Shown: positions 12,298 through 25,012, counted from the stretch's first letter. The stretch is 64,000 nt of DNA from Prionace glauca (GCA_037974335.1 CM075760.1:2396859-2460858); one strand, 5' to 3'. Notes: a model not told the origin generated them from the letters alone. Numbers and translations: made by a program.

Positions 12298-12770
12298 GAT
12301 TTTGATAATGGGGAATTCACCATTGGTAATGGAACTGAGTACCAAAAGTTAATGTTTAGGTCTCCCATGTTGGACATTTTTATAGCCTGACATTTGAATA
12401 GTGTGAATATTGCGACTTGTCGCCCATGCCTGGATATTCCCATGTTTTGCTATTTTTGGACATAGTCTGCTTCAGTATCTGAGAAACCACGGATAATACT
12501 TAACGTTGTGCAATTATCAGCGAACACCCACTCTTCTGACCTTATGATGGAAGGTCGGTCATTGATGAAGCAGCTGAAGATAGCTTGGCCTGAGACAATA
12601 ACCTGAGCAATGCTGTGATGATGACCTGGAGCTGAGATAATTGACTGTCATTCACCACAATCATCTTACTTGATTCCAGGAGGACTTGAACGAGCAGAGC
12701 AACCCACCTGATGCTGGTTAATTGGCCGGGTTAGATTTCTCCTGTTTGGCTTTAGAGAACAATTAGAACA

Positions 12771-13348
12771 ATTAGCTGGGCCTCATTTGGAATATAGTGG
12801 TCAATGCTGGTCGCCACACTACCGGAAAGATGTGGGGGCTTTGGAGAGGGTACAGAAAAGATTTACCATGTTGTTGCCTGGTATGGAGGGCATTACTCAT
12901 GAGGAGAGCTTGGAGAAACTTGATTTGTTCTCACTGGAATGTCGGAGGTTGAGGGGCGACTTGATAGAAGTCTACAAGATGATGAGAGGCATGGGCGGAA
13001 TGGATAGTCAGAAACTTTTTTCCCAGGTTGTAAGAGTCAATTACTAGGGGGCATGGTTTTAAGGTGCGAGAAGCAATGTTTAAAGGAGATGTACAAGGCA
13101 GATTTTTACACAGCGTAGTGGCGCCTAGAACTCGTTGCTGGAGAACGTAGTGGAAGCGGATACAGTAGTGACTTTTAAGGGGCATCTTGATAAGCAATGA
13201 ATAGGATGGGAATAGAGGGATATGGTCCCTGGAAGGGTAGGGGGTTTCAGTTAAGTCGGGCAACATGGTTGGCGCAGGCTTGGAGGGCCGAAGGGCCTGT
13301 TCTTGTGCTGTAATTTTATTTGTTATTGTTCTTTGTTCTTTGCAGGGC
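12771..13348 (+). mobile_element. CR1 LINE 3' fragment, D-like
   Basis: The frame 12787-13047 carries QCWSPHYRKDVGALERVQKRF and LRGDLIEVYKMMRGM, which is the RT C-terminal region, in a degraded copy. The 3' end has GGGCCGAAGGGCCTG and a TTGTTCTTTGTTCTTTG tail. Confidence 0.85.
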
Positions 13349-13766
13349 AACTCATCGTCTGAAACTGTGTTCTCAATCCTGTGCTTCTGCAGGGAGCTGA
13401 TCAGTCACACAAAAGCTTGCAACTGCCAATTTTGCTTTCAGCTATAATAAATAAGACAGATTGAGCCAGCTGGTGAATGTGACAGAGACTTTAAAGTCAA
13501 ATAAAAATCTCGACTAGCACGCAGGTTTGAAGATTCGTTCCAAAGAGTGAATGGCAATCTAGAACATAGCATGAAAAGAAACTTAATAGTGAAAATGCTG
13601 ATATGTGACACTTGCCATCATGGAAGATCTCGCCGCTAAAAAAAACTGGGCAGCCATCAGGCGCTGTTGGAAATCAGAAAATCATTTGAGTCTTGCCAAT
13701 ATAGCAGCTGATCCAATATTAAACCTTTCATTTTCCTGTTCTGGAAGGTGTGTACAATAGGGAGCA

Positions 13767-14096
13767 AGGCGGCACGGCGTGGTTGGTACTGCTGCCTCAC
13801 CGCGCCAGGGACACAGGTTCAATCCGGCCTCGAGTTACTGTCTGTGTGGATTTTACACTTTCCCTCCGAGTCTGCGTGGGTTTCCTCGGTGTGCTCCGGT
13901 TTCCTACACAGCCCAAAGATGTGTGGTTATATTGATCGGCCGTGCTCATTTGACCCTAGTGTCAGGGGAATTAGCTCATTTGACCCTAGTGTCAGGGGAA
14001 TTAGCAGTGAAACTGAATAGGACCTTGGTGGGGTTGTGGTTCGTGCAGACTCGATGGGCAGAATGGCCTCTTTCTGTGCTGAAGTGATTCTATGAT
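13767..14096 (+). repeat. HE1-like SINE with an internal 30 bp tandem duplication
   Basis: It runs from the head GGCGGCACGGCGTGGTTGG through a B-box remnant GGTTCAATCC to the 3' end GACTCGATGGGCAGAATGGC. A 30 bp unit beginning GCTCATTTGACCC occurs twice in direct repeat (13944-13973 and 13974-14003) without differences, so the duplication is recent relative to the SINE. Confidence 0.85.
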
Positions 14097-14214
14097 AACA
14101 TGATATCCAGGTTTGGATTGATAAATGGCAAGTAATATTCGTTCCATACAAGTGTCAGTCAATAGTCATTTCCAACATTTCCAGACCTGTCAGTCACATT
14201 TGTCATGCTAAAAT

Positions 14215-14325
14215 TTTCCTCAATGGACGCCAGCCGGCACCAGAGTGTGCAGACTCGGGGATTTTTAGAGTAACTTCATTGCAGTGCTAATGCAAGTCTA
14301 CGTATGACAATAAATACATAAACCT
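14215..14325 (+). repeat. Solo 3' tail of the second SINE family
   Basis: It carries GAGTAACTTCATTGCAGTGC, then TAATGCAAGTCTACG and a TGACAATAAATAC end, the same tail as on the SINE at 5520-5850. No tRNA-like head is present. Confidence 0.6.
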
Positions 14326-14499
14326 ATTTACTTCAATAATTAGCTAAATAATAGAAAATGGAACCATCTCCTCCCACAATTGCATGGCATAAAAATCGCA
14401 AATAACCACCATCAACATTATGGGGATTACTACAGTTGAGAGGCTGAACTGAGCCAGCCAATTGGTTCTTACCAGAAACATCAGGTCACAGGCTGTGCA

Positions 14500-14985
14500 C
14501 TGTGCTGTCAGCAAATCAACTTCGGGCCCCCGATCATCTACAAGTGCAGTTCAGGAGTATGATGGAAGAATTGTCAATAACCTGGGTGAATACAGCTCCA
14601 ACAATATTCAGTAAACCCAACATCATCCAGAGAATCGTGGCCGCTGGATTGGCACTCTCTGAACCACTGAATTCATTCCCTCCCTCAATCGGCGACAGGT
14701 AGTGTCAGCAGAATGCACCATGACAAGATGCACACTGCAACAACGTACCAGGATCTCTATGACAGCATCTTCCGTTCCGAAACCCACACATTTCTGTATG
14801 TCAAATAATGTGCCTTTCATTCGTTGTTCTGGACAAAACTCTTCTGGTTGCCTTCCGAATATCCGAATATCAGTGAGGGTATGCCTGAAACACACGGACC
14901 ATGCAGTTCAATGAACTGGACCACCATCACTGTTTAAAGGGTATTCAGACATGGCCAATAAATGATGATCTACGTTGCAACATCC
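14500..14985 (+). repeat. Diverged interspersed repeat (GACAGCATCTTCC / GGCCAATAAATGATG family)
   Basis: Ordered blocks (CACACTGCAACAACGTACCA, ACAGCATCTTCC, GGCCAATAAATGATG, CATCCCGTGAAC) match, from memory, a repeat common in cartilaginous-fish DNA that ends in GGGCAATAAATGCTGGCC. A less decayed 3' piece of it lies at 47317-47475 and 62722-62877. I cannot assign a class with certainty. Confidence 0.45.
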
Positions 14986-15126
14986 CGTGAACAAATTAAT
15001 GTTTCCCAACTGCACTGATATTCTAACTTCATTCCCATTCCTGTTCCAAATTGGCGCATTCGTCTCATGTTGTGCTCCTGCAAAACATACTTACTTATTT
15101 GAACTCTTCGGAACTCGAAGAAAAAC

Positions 15127-15255
15127 TGACAGTGTCAGGGGCATTAGCAAGCTAAATGCGTAGGATTATGGTGTTAAGGCTTGGATGTGATTGTTGTCGT
15201 TGCATGGTCGATGGACTGGTGGGTTTTCTTTGCACCGTAAGGCTTATATAAAGTG
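15127..15255 (+). repeat. 3' half of an HE1-like SINE
   Basis: Only the 3' portion is present: AGTGTCAGGGGCATTAGCAAG, then GGATTATGGTG, a diverged TGGTCGATGG block and the GCACCGTAAGGCTTATATAA end. The tRNA-like head is missing. Confidence 0.6.
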
Positions 15256-15391
15256 CAAGCGGGCTATAGTAAATCAGATCGTGAATTTATCAAAATAATT
15301 ATCAGAGCGGAGCTTGTGAGTGTTGATATTGAAGTCATGAAGTGTGTTTTAGTAAATATTATGCTTCCGAATCGATGTGTTCAATATTCAG

Positions 15392-15937
15392 GATTATTTG
15401 GAGTACTGTGCGCAGTTCTGGTCGCCTCACTATAGGAAAGACGCAGAAGCTATTGAAAGGGTGCAGAGGAGATTTACAAGGATGTTGCCTGGACTGGGAG
15501 GCATGCCTTATGAAGATAGGTTGAGGGAGCTGGGACTCTTTTTCCTAGAGAGGCGAAGGTTGAGAGGCGACCTGATAGAGGTTTATAAAATGTTGAGAGG
15601 AATAGATAGGGTGGACTCTCAGAGGCTATTTCCCCGGGTTGAAATGGTCGCTACGAGAGGACACAGATTTAAGGTGCGGGGAGGGAAGTACAGAGGTGAT
15701 GTTAGGGGTAAGTTTTTCACTCAGAGGGTGGTGAGTGAATGGAATCGGCTGCCGTCATCGGTGGTAGAGGCGAACTCGCTGGGGTCTTTTAAAAGACTTC
15801 TGGATGAGTATATGGGGTTTAATGGGATTGGGGGTTATAGATAGGTCTATAGATTGGTGGGGTTGATGTGATCGGCGCAGCTCGAAGGCCGAAGGGCCTG
15901 TTTGTGCTGTAGTGTTCTATGTTCTATGTTCTATTTC
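15392..15937 (+). mobile_element. CR1 LINE, subfamily B, short 3' fragment
   Basis: The frame 15377-15844 encodes the RT C-terminus: EYCAQFWSPHYRKDAEAIE, then FFTQRVVSEWNRLP, ending LLDEYMGFNGIGGYR at its natural stop. The 3' end shows GGCCGAAGGGCCTG and three TTCTATG tail units. It is nearly identical to the 41903-43643 copy, so it is young. Confidence 0.9.
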
Positions 15938-18747
15938 CAACGTGCTGTGCTGGTCCATGAAATGGCTCCTGTAAATGAACGGGACTTACAAAGTTCATTG
16001 TTGTCTGAAATGTTATGTGTTGGCGCATTATTTGCTTTTTCATGTTTCAGCACTTAAAATGTTTACGCATGCGATTCATTGAGTTAATCACCGAAGTACA
16101 CAAAATCCTCAACTATGTTTAGCAGAAAAGCATGTGTTCGATATAAACTGGTATATTCAATGGAAAGAAACACGGAATCGGGTACGAAACACAAACTTTA
16201 TTACATTTTACGTCATTTACCTTTCGAGAGTCTAGAAATTGCTTCTACACAAAAATACTACATCAAAATTCAAAACAACGGTTAGTACAAAATCTATTGA
16301 AGAGAATATGCAATACCCACACGTCCATCAATTGGGCAAAAATTTCCAATATTTCTGTCATTTCACTTAGACAAGTCAGTGCAAATATTACATTTCAGGT
16401 AAAATCAACGAATGATTATTCGCCGCAAAGTGAAGGTTCATGTCACATATTGTGGAATATGAAGGCCAATTGCTGGACAGAATACACAAAATTCGCACTG
16501 CAAAAACAAAATATTCCTTATTTATAATGTTCATTCATTTTACATGCCATTGATAAGTACATGAAAAGTTAGAAATTGTGCCTAAAATTATATACAGGAG
16601 AGAATCTATTTTCTCGCTTTGTGCATATGCTTCACAGGATATGCTGCAGGTTCTACCTTATGTTATTGAGAACAGTTCCTCTTATAATGCGTTATCATTT
16701 TGCCCAGTCCCAGACAAATTAGCCTGGAAGCACTCTTGATCATAAAATAGCAAGGTTGCTGAAGAATTCGGAAGCATGCCTTGAATCAAGAATCAGCATT
16801 TGAATTGCTGTTCCTTCAGAAATTTGAGTAGTTAGTTAGGAGGAATTTCAGCCTTTCGGTTCGATTTGGTGTCTGCAAGGGTGGAGTATTGTCAGTATGT
16901 CAGGAACAGTTGTGGAAACTAAGCATATGCCCATGGTAAGCCATGATGCAATTTTGTGATCCTCTGGGTTCTGCATGTGAGCTGTGTGCACACAATTCTT
17001 CAAAATGTCTCAGTCTCTATTTCAATCATGCTATTTTCAGCTACGAAAGGTTAACTATTATGATTTTTAAAAAAGCCAAAGACAACATTTCCTTGCATAA
17101 CAGGATTGTAAAGTAGGGTTGGACTTTCGAGAAACGTATTCCTCTCGTTCATCCTGTCTCCAATCTGCTCAACGAATGTCATTGGTTGATTACTCCAACA
17201 TGTTTTTATTCACAGAGAATGCTTTGACCTTCGGTTGCAGCTCACGAGCATAAACTCATCCAAGGTCAAGTTCTACAACAACTGCGGTTTGTCGATGTGA
17301 TCAGGATGTGGTAAGGACATTAATCATTTCACAGTTTTCAATTCAATTTGACTGGAAAAGTTGAACATACAAATGAGCTAAGCAAGGCAACTTCTATTTC
17401 AAAAGCAAAATCAACATAGAGCATCACTCAGTGACATATTTACAATTAATTTCAATTGGCTTAATGGGATTTTACCGAAACACTGCTTTGTTTAACCAAT
17501 AATGCTTAACCGAACATTATGAGCCAATTAAAGAAAATAAAGCAAACAAGTTGACATGGATTGGATGAGAATTTATAGGAACAAATGATGAAGGGTCGCT
17601 GTGGAGCAGCGATACTTTTGATAGGGTGAGACAATTTGAAACAAGCAGGGTTCGGAATGAGAGATACGTTCTCTTTGAATATGTGCCAGAAGTCTCTTCA
17701 AGCCAAGCAGCCGCTATTTCACCTGCAGTGGAGGAAAAAATAATGCATTTAAACCACGTGAGTTATTTAAGGAGACAGTTGATATACAATCCAAGGGAAC
17801 AATCCAGAAAGTTCAGACACAGTAATAAATATATCAGATATTATGATTGTGAAAGACGAACAAGATTCTGGATTCGGGCACCTATCATCCTCAGTCAACA
17901 ATCGTAATCCGAAGGAGAGAAAATCTCACTCAGTTATGTGCCTTCTTAACCTTATAAATGAGATTTGAATTGTATGATTTCACTTTTATAAATACAACAC
18001 TAATTTAGAATGTTTTGGGGGGGGGGGGGAATGTGATGATTTTTCGAATAAGTGATTGCTTGTTAGCACACCTGGTGCTGTCTATCTGGATTTGATATGA
18101 TCTGAACATGCAATTTCAAATTTCATGTGATTCACCATTTTCTGCTCACTGAATATCTGTTGGTCTGAAAAAAAAACCTCAACCGCTTTCCTTTGTTTGG
18201 TCAACTGCTGGATTTGAAGCAGTCTCCTATCTGGCTATCTGCACGTAACATTGCCGTGTCGGTGTCGTTCTGACTTACTCTTCCGCCCGCAGAACAATGT
18301 ATCTTCAAAATTGTTTCCATTCACAGAACGTGTCTTTCCTTGATGTACAAGCTGAATGTGTCTGCATTATTGAAATGTTTTTCATGGTCTTTTGACAAAT
18401 AATGCAACACCATATTTACTTTTGCCAGTGACCGTTTATACTCTCCCACTCCATGACCCTCTCGCCCTTCCCTCTCTCCGAGAAAAAGGATGGATTCTCC
18501 TTTGCTTTTGAATTTTACCGCACCAGCCTGCACATGCAAAGCATAATCCTCGGCCATTTCCGCCACCGAACATATCATCCCTTCACTCCCTCTGTCAGCA
18601 TTCCGGAGAGACCTCTTCTTCCGGGATAACTTTGTCCACTTCTCCACTATGCCCAGCATCACTCCCGTCGCTCATGGCACATTCCCATGCAATCGCAGAA
18701 GGTGGAACATGAGCCCCTTTACTTCTTTTATGCTTACTGTCCAGGGT
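15938..18747. other. No gene recognised
   Basis: Mostly AT-rich DNA with no supported domain or repeat. A 93-codon plus-strand frame (17626-17907) shows no family motif. A G12 run lies at about 18018-18029. Confidence 0.45.
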
Positions 18748-19355
18748 CATAGAATGAGAGAAACCCTACAGTACAGAAAGAGTCCCTTCGGCCCATCAAG
18801 TCTGCACCGACCATAATCCCACCCAGGCCCGACCCCCAATCCGGACATATTTTACCCACTAATCCTCTCTAATCTGTGCATCTACGGTCAATTCAGCGTG
18901 ACCAATCAACGTAACCCACACGTCTTTGGACTGTGGGAGGAATCCGGAGCATCCGGAGGAAACCCACGCTGACACGAGGAGAATGTCCAGACTCCACACA
19001 GATAGTGACCCAAGCCGGGAATTGAACCTGGGCCCCTGAAGCTGTGAAGCAGCAGTGCTAACCACTGTGCTACTGTGCTGCCCAACACTATTTCCAGGTT
19101 AAGCAGCATTTCACTGACAGTTTTTTCAATTTCCTGCATTGCATTCACTGCTCCCAATGTCGTCTCCTCTATTTCGGAGAGGCCAAGCATAGACTGGGTG
19201 ATCTCTTTGCTGTGCACCTTCAGTCTGTGTGAAATCAGGACCCTGACCATCCGGCTGCTTACCATTTTAACACACGATCTGGTTCCCATGCTCACATGTC
19301 TATCTTTCGTTTGCTGCAATGTTCCAGTGAAGTTCCAGTGAAGCTCAGTATCCAA
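18321..19355 (-). other. Two uncharacterised minus-strand frames either side of a SINE
   Basis: Frames 18906-19355 and 18321-18662 have charged, protein-like composition. The first includes IEETTLGAVNAMQEIEKTV and the second VKFKSKGESILFLGEREG. They are separated by the SINE at 18748-19083, which supplies the last third of the upstream frame. I recognise no family and see no clear splice sites. They could be a decayed gene or retrocopy split by the SINE, or chance. Confidence 0.25.
18748..19083 (-). repeat. HE1-like SINE
   Basis: A minus-strand, near full-length copy: CCCTACAGTACAGAAAGAG, GGCCCATCAAGTCTGCACCG, GGACTGTGGGAGGAATCCGG, and the head CTAACCACTGTGCTACTGTG next to GCTGCCC. Confidence 0.88.
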
Positions 19356-20187
19356 ACTTCATATTCAGATCTCTTTGCAGAGCTTGGCCTGGTGCTGCCG
19401 AGTGCTCGTGCATGGCACTTTGAGGAATTTATTTAAAAAACGATGAAATCGGAAAGTGTAAAAATGAAATGCCTGAGGGAAGTTGGTCGTCAAATTGACT
19501 GGTGTTTCTGTAACAAGAAACACGAGTCTTTCATGGTAGTTTGTCTCAGTGGTGTGAAGTAACATCACTGCATACTGAAGATAACATTGTGAAGTAAAAA
19601 AAAATACAGCCCATTTTTCAGACAATCATATAATGGGAAGTAACGACGAACGTACTTTGAAATCGCACTGGTATCTGCAGGAAAACATGGAAGAAAGCAA
19701 TCTCTTCATTTCTCCAGCTGTTAAGGGATAGTCAGTGCAGCGGCAGCGAAGTAAAATATTTTAATATGGGAGCTGTGAATATTTTGAACAGATGTTTCAC
19801 ATTACAAGTGCATTGGCATCAGTTTGGGGTCGGTTGAAACATCGCACAACGACAGGGTTACATCGAATTTACCTGCCAGAATGTTCAGGAACGCCGTGGC
19901 AGAGAGTTGCAGCTAATATGGAAGAGAAAGGCGAACACGACACACCAAGTGAAGAATTAGATGACAAGTGTAAGATGGAAGGATTTAGCTTCTGGAGGCA
20001 TTGGAACTGATTCTCGAGAAGGTGCGACATGTACAAGTGGCATGGGCTGCACTCCAGGAGAAAAAACAGCAATTAGTATCCTCGATTAGTTATTTGCTAG
20101 TAATGCTGGGAATGGGAACCTTTGCGTGGAGACAGGAGAATGGCAAACAAAGAGAATTGAAATAACTAAATAAATAAATAACTAAAA

Positions 20188-22412
20188 TCACCTTAGTGAT
20201 GGAAAGGGATAGGCATGAACCTCGGGTCAGTAGTTTCAGCTGGGGGAAGGGTAATTATGAGGCTATTAGGAGAGAATTAGGAAGCATTGGTTGGAATGGG
20301 AGATTACTGGGACTGGGAACATCCGAGATGTGGAGATTTTTCAAGGAGCAGCTATTGCGGGTCTGTGATAAGTATATTCCTGTCAGGCAAGAAGGATTTG
20401 GTAGGCCCAGGGAACCGTGGTGCACCAAAAAAGTTGATTCGTTGGTTAGGAAGAAAAAGGAGGCTTATGTTCGGATGAGGCTTGAGGGCTCAGGTAGTGC
20501 ATTAGAAAGTTTTAGATTGGCTAGGAGGGAGTTGAAGAGGGAGTTAAGAAGGGCTAAAAGAGGACATGAGATGATTTTGGCTGATAGGATTAAGGAGAAC
20601 CCTAAGGCGTTTTACAGGTATGTCAAGAACAGAAGGTTGGTTAGGACAAAATTAGGGCCAGTTACAGACAGTAGAGGGAAGTTGTGTGTGGAACCGGAGG
20701 AGATTGGAGAGGTGTTGAACCAATATTTCTCTTCGGTGTTCACGCAAGGGGACAGGAATGTAGCTGAGGAGGACACTGGGGTGCAGGGGTGTAAAATAGA
20801 TAGTATTGCAGTTGATACGGTGGATGTGCTGGATATTTTAGAGGGATTGAAAATAGATAAGTCCCCTGGTCCAGATGGGATTTACCCTAGGATTCTTTGG
20901 GAGGCAAGAGGGGTGATTGCGGAGCCTCTGGCTCTGATCTTCAGGTCGTCGTTAGTCTCTGGTATAGTACCAGAAGATTGGAGGACAGCAAATGTTGTCC
21001 CATTGTTTAAGAAGGGGAGAAGAGACTTCCCTGGGAATTATAGACCGGTGAGTCTTACTTCTGTGGTGGGTAAGGTTTTGGAAAGGATTATTAGAGACAG
21101 GATTTATAGTTATTTGGAAAGTAATGAGTTGATTAGGGACAGTCAGCATCGTTTTGTAGCGGGTAGGTCATGCCTTACTAACCTTATCGAGTTCTTTGAG
21201 AAAGTGACCAAAGAGGTGGATAGGGGTAAGGCAGTTGATGTGGTGTATATGGATTTTAGCAAGGCGTTTGATAAGGTTCACCATGGTAGGCTTCTGCAGA
21301 AAATACAGATGTATGGGATTGGGGGTGATCTAGGTAATTGGATCAGGAATTGGCTAGCGGATAGGAGACAGAGAGTGGTGGTTGATGGGAAATATTCGTC
21401 ATGGAGTTCGGTTACAAGTGGTGTGCCTCAGGGATCTGTTTTGGGGCCACTGCTGTTTGTAATTTTTATTAATGATCTGGATGAGGGTATAGTTGGGTGG
21501 ATTAGTAAGTTTGCTGATGACACCAAAGTCGGAGGTGTGGTAGATTGTGAGGAAGGGTGTCATAGTTTGCAGGATGACTTACAAAGGTTGCAGAGCTGGG
21601 CTGAGAGGTGGCGGATGGAGTTTAATGTGGAGAAGTGTGAGGTAATTCATTTCGGTAGGAATAACAGATGTGTTGAGTATAGGGCTAACGGGAGGACTTT
21701 GAATAGTGTGGAGGAGCAGAGGGATCTCGGTGTATGTGTACATAGATCCGTGAAAGTTGGGAATCAAGTAGATAAGGTTGTTAAGAAGGCATACGGAGTC
21801 TTGGCGTTTATTGGTAGGGGGATTGAATTTAGGAGTCGCAGCGTCATGATGCAACTGTACACAACTCTGGTGCGGCCACACTTGGAGTTTTGTGTGCAGT
21901 TCTGGTCCCCGCATTACAGGAAGGATGTAGAGGCTTTGGAGAGGGTGCAGAGGAGGTTTACCAGGATGTTGCCTGGTATGGAGGGGAGATCCTATGAGGA
22001 AAGACTGAGAGATTTGGGGTTGTTTTCGCTGGAAAGAAGGCGGCTAAGAGGGGATCTCATTGAAACATATAAGATGATTAGAGGTTTAGACAGGGTAGAT
22101 AGTGATAGCCTTTTTCCTCGGATGGAGAAAGCTAGCACGAGGGGGCACGATTTTAAATTAAGGGGGGGTAGTTATAGGACAGATGTCAGGGGTAGGTTCT
22201 TTACCCAGAGGGTGGTGAGGGACTGGAATGCCCTGCCAGCTGCAGTTGTAAATGCACCTAGTTTGGGGGCGTTTAAGAGATCTGTGGATAGGTTTATGGA
22301 TGAAAAGGGATTGTTTTCGGCTAGTGGGTCATTGTTTTGTAACTGGTCGGCGCAACATCGTGGGCCGAAGGGCCTGTTCTGCGCTGTAATGTTCTATGTT
22401 CTGTGTTCTAAA
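20188..22412 (+). mobile_element. CR1 LINE, subfamily A, 5'-truncated, RT frame open
   Basis: The frame 20196-22448 (750 codons) runs from the endonuclease/RT linker through the whole reverse transcriptase. It carries [13 protein letters not shown], then [43 protein letters not shown] and [10 protein letters not shown] with catalytic FADD, and the C-terminal FFTQRVVRDWNALP. It is the longest uninterrupted RT frame in the window. The normal stop after EKGLV is lost, so the frame reads through the 3' UTR and past the TTCTATGTTCTGTGTTCTA tail. The endonuclease is missing, so it is not autonomous as it stands. Confidence 0.92.
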
Positions 22413-23764
22413 GCAAAGATAGAAAGTAGAGGAAGCAAAAATAAGTAGCAAATGAGGCCATTCTAGAAAATATCGTGTGTAAAATGTTAGAAGGGTATGA
22501 TATCATTGTAATGACAGTTAGCTGCAGAATGGCCAATGTTTGGAAGTGAATGACCAAGTGTTCTCGATGTTTCGGAAAGGTCGACATAAGGGGAAAGAGA
22601 TGACAGGTGTTATTACTTAAGGATTAAATCAGTGCATTGTGCGAGAGGGTATTCGGTAATAAAATCTAAAAGTTGATACAGTCTGGGTGGAGATAAGCAG
22701 TAGATAAATCGCGTGAGTTTTTTTACAAACTTCCAGATTGTAATGACAAAGTTGAGTGTAGCATTTAAACAAGGAATCAGAGGTACACATAACAATGGGT
22801 GCTACAGTAATCATGGGTGACTTTAATCTGCACACAGTTTGAGCTAATAAAATTAGCAGCGTTACGGTGGCAGATGAATTCCTGGAGAGTGTACGATTTT
22901 CCTTTTTCCCAGAAAAGGGGAAAATTAAATTATGTACCTTCACACCAGTCTGTCCTCTGCCAGTAGTGGAGGAAGTTTCAAATACCATTGCTCATTGTTG
23001 TCGCGAATGTTGAGTTGTATCATTCAGGATGTTTAGATTTCGGTAGAACAGCAATAATATTTCCTGGAATACTACCAGGAATGAAAGAAGAAAGTTATAG
23101 GGAAACAATGAAGAATAATTGGACAGGGGCGTTTCTGAGGAATTTTAATAATTCATGGAAACAACTTCTATTGAATTGACACCAGCACGGAGGGGACGTC
23201 TGAATTGTGCCAGACAGTCTCCAACAGATTTATCAATGAGTGATGATGAAGGAGAACCATAAACAAAAATTGCTGACAATGCAGCATTAAACAGCTGCGA
23301 AGTGAATATAACCTCTGCAAACGTGAGAATGTGGTCAGAGGGTGCACAATGGTATATGAAATCCCATATAGAAACGTGATGACGTCTAATTTGAAACAAA
23401 AAAAATTGAAATCATCGTTATGTTACAAACAATGAGATGACTGGAACTGTAGAGTTTGGCTTTCCTTTCACATGAATCTATAAAGCTAAATGGCAATGGT
23501 TACAATAGCTAAACGACAAATTGGGCACGTATTTTGACGCCGGGTGGGCGAAGTCTGGTACAAAGAGGTAGAAGTTTTGCTTCAGTCGCGTAAATCACTG
23601 ATTATCGTGTTCAGTTCTGAGGCCGAACAACCTAGGAAGTACTTAGAGGGGTACAACGCAAGTTCTCCATCATGACACCGGAAATTAAGGCAGTTGACAT
23701 TACGCCAACATGACGTCATATTCGGCTTCTTTTGCCAAGGAAGTTACAGGCCGGCCTCATAGAA
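22413..23764. other. Mostly unannotated; possible ancient LINE endonuclease scrap near 22795-22975
   Basis: Around 22795-22850 the plus strand reads GTAATCATGGGTGACTTTAA, encoding VIMGDFN, the GDFN motif of APE-type LINE endonucleases, with further weak similarity to about 22975. The reading is otherwise broken. Nothing else is supported here. Confidence 0.35.
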
Positions 23765-23769
23765 TCCCG

Positions 23770-24062
23770 TAAGAAGTCTGGCAACACCAGCTTTAAGTCC
23801 AACCGATTTATTTGATAGTAAACTCGCAAACTTTCGAGGTTTACATCTCTGTAAAAACTTGACGTCTGTGTCGATATGTGCAATCTTCTTGGAGATCCTC
23901 TTCACTTGGATCCGACAGTTTCGGGGTCGATAGCAGTCATGATGTGGAGATGCTGGCGTTGGACTGGGGTAAACACAGTAAGAACTCTGACAACACCAGG
24001 TTTAAGTCCAACCGATTTATCTGATAGTAATTTGTGAGTTTGTTATCAAATAAATCAGAAAA
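23770..24062 (+). repeat. Two partial copies of the foldback-element arm
   Basis: TCTGGCAACACCAGC at 23775 and TCATGATGTGGAGATGCTGG at 23938 start two partial copies of the sequence that forms the outer arm of the palindromic element at 41464-43828. Both contain TTTAAGTCCAACCGATTTAT. The second copy still has the outermost 40 bp or so that the left arm of the 41 kb element lacks. Confidence 0.7.
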
Positions 24063-24252
24063 ATGTTCTTCACACATTGGGTGGACAGAATCTGGAACTT
24101 TCTCCACGCAGAAAGACAAACAAACTGATGTGGCTTGGCCAGATTCGTTTGAAAACTGAGTTTTACAGACTTTTTTTTCAGTAAGCATATTAATAAAGCT
24201 GGTGACGATGCGTTCTTAATCAGTTAAAAGACTGAACAACCCATTATAAATG

Positions 24253-24607
24253 GGGCAGAAAGGTAGCACAGTGGTGGGGTGGCATGGTCGCACAGTGGCT
24301 AGCACTGCTGCTTCACCGCTCCAGGGGCCTCGGTTCAATTCCCAGCTCAGGTCACTGTCTGTGTGGAGTTTGTACGTTCTCCTCATCTCTGCGTGGGTTT
24401 CCTCCAGGTCCTCCGGATTCTTTCCAAAGATGTGCGGGTTAAGTTGATTGGCCTTGCTAAAATAGTCGCTTAGTGTCCTGAGATGCATATATTCGAGGGT
24501 GAGCGGTTAAAATACGTCAAAATGTGGAGGTTGGGTCTGGGTGGGACTGTGGTCGGTGCAACCCCGATGGGCTGAAGGGCTTCTTTCAGCACTGTAGGAT
24601 TCTATGA
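24253..24607 (+). repeat. HE1-like SINE with a duplicated head
   Basis: A first head (AAGGTAGCACAGTGGTGGGG) runs directly into a second (GGCATGGTCGCACAGTGGC) with A box TGGCTAGCACTGCTGC and a B-box remnant GGTTCAATTCCCAGC. The 3' end GGGCTGAAGGGC...GTAGGATTCTATGAT is complete. The doubled head could be a SINE inserted next to a head fragment, or a slippage product. Confidence 0.85.
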
Positions 24608-25012
24608 TTATAAACGTGTGGTGAAGCAGGTAAAACAGCTAATTTTCAAAATTTTCATTATCCTCGTCTGTCAATGTTTTTTAAAAATCCCATTTACTCA
24701 ACTTTGATCTGAGAATCATACTACCTGTTTGATTGCTTGTAGTTTTCGTGCCCACAGTTTGCCGTCTTGAACTCGTTGTCTATCAAGTTGAAGGCTGATA
24801 CTTTCTCCAATACTTCCGTTGCCAATGTTTTTTTGACAACTCTCAACAATTTTCTCATCTCCCAACGTTCCATAAGAAATATTTACCTCGTCTATCCACC
24901 ATGCCCCAAGATTACCTCGGTAAACATTTCGTCATCGTTTCAAAATAATTCATCTCACATCTTGTCAGCCACTGATTTCCTCACCCATACACAAGACTCC
25001 AAATTCCAGTAT

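Noticed and set aside
20196-22448. A 750-codon frame as a host gene
   Set aside because: Motifs ([18 protein letters not shown]) and the TTCTATG tail show it is a CR1 LINE reverse transcriptase.
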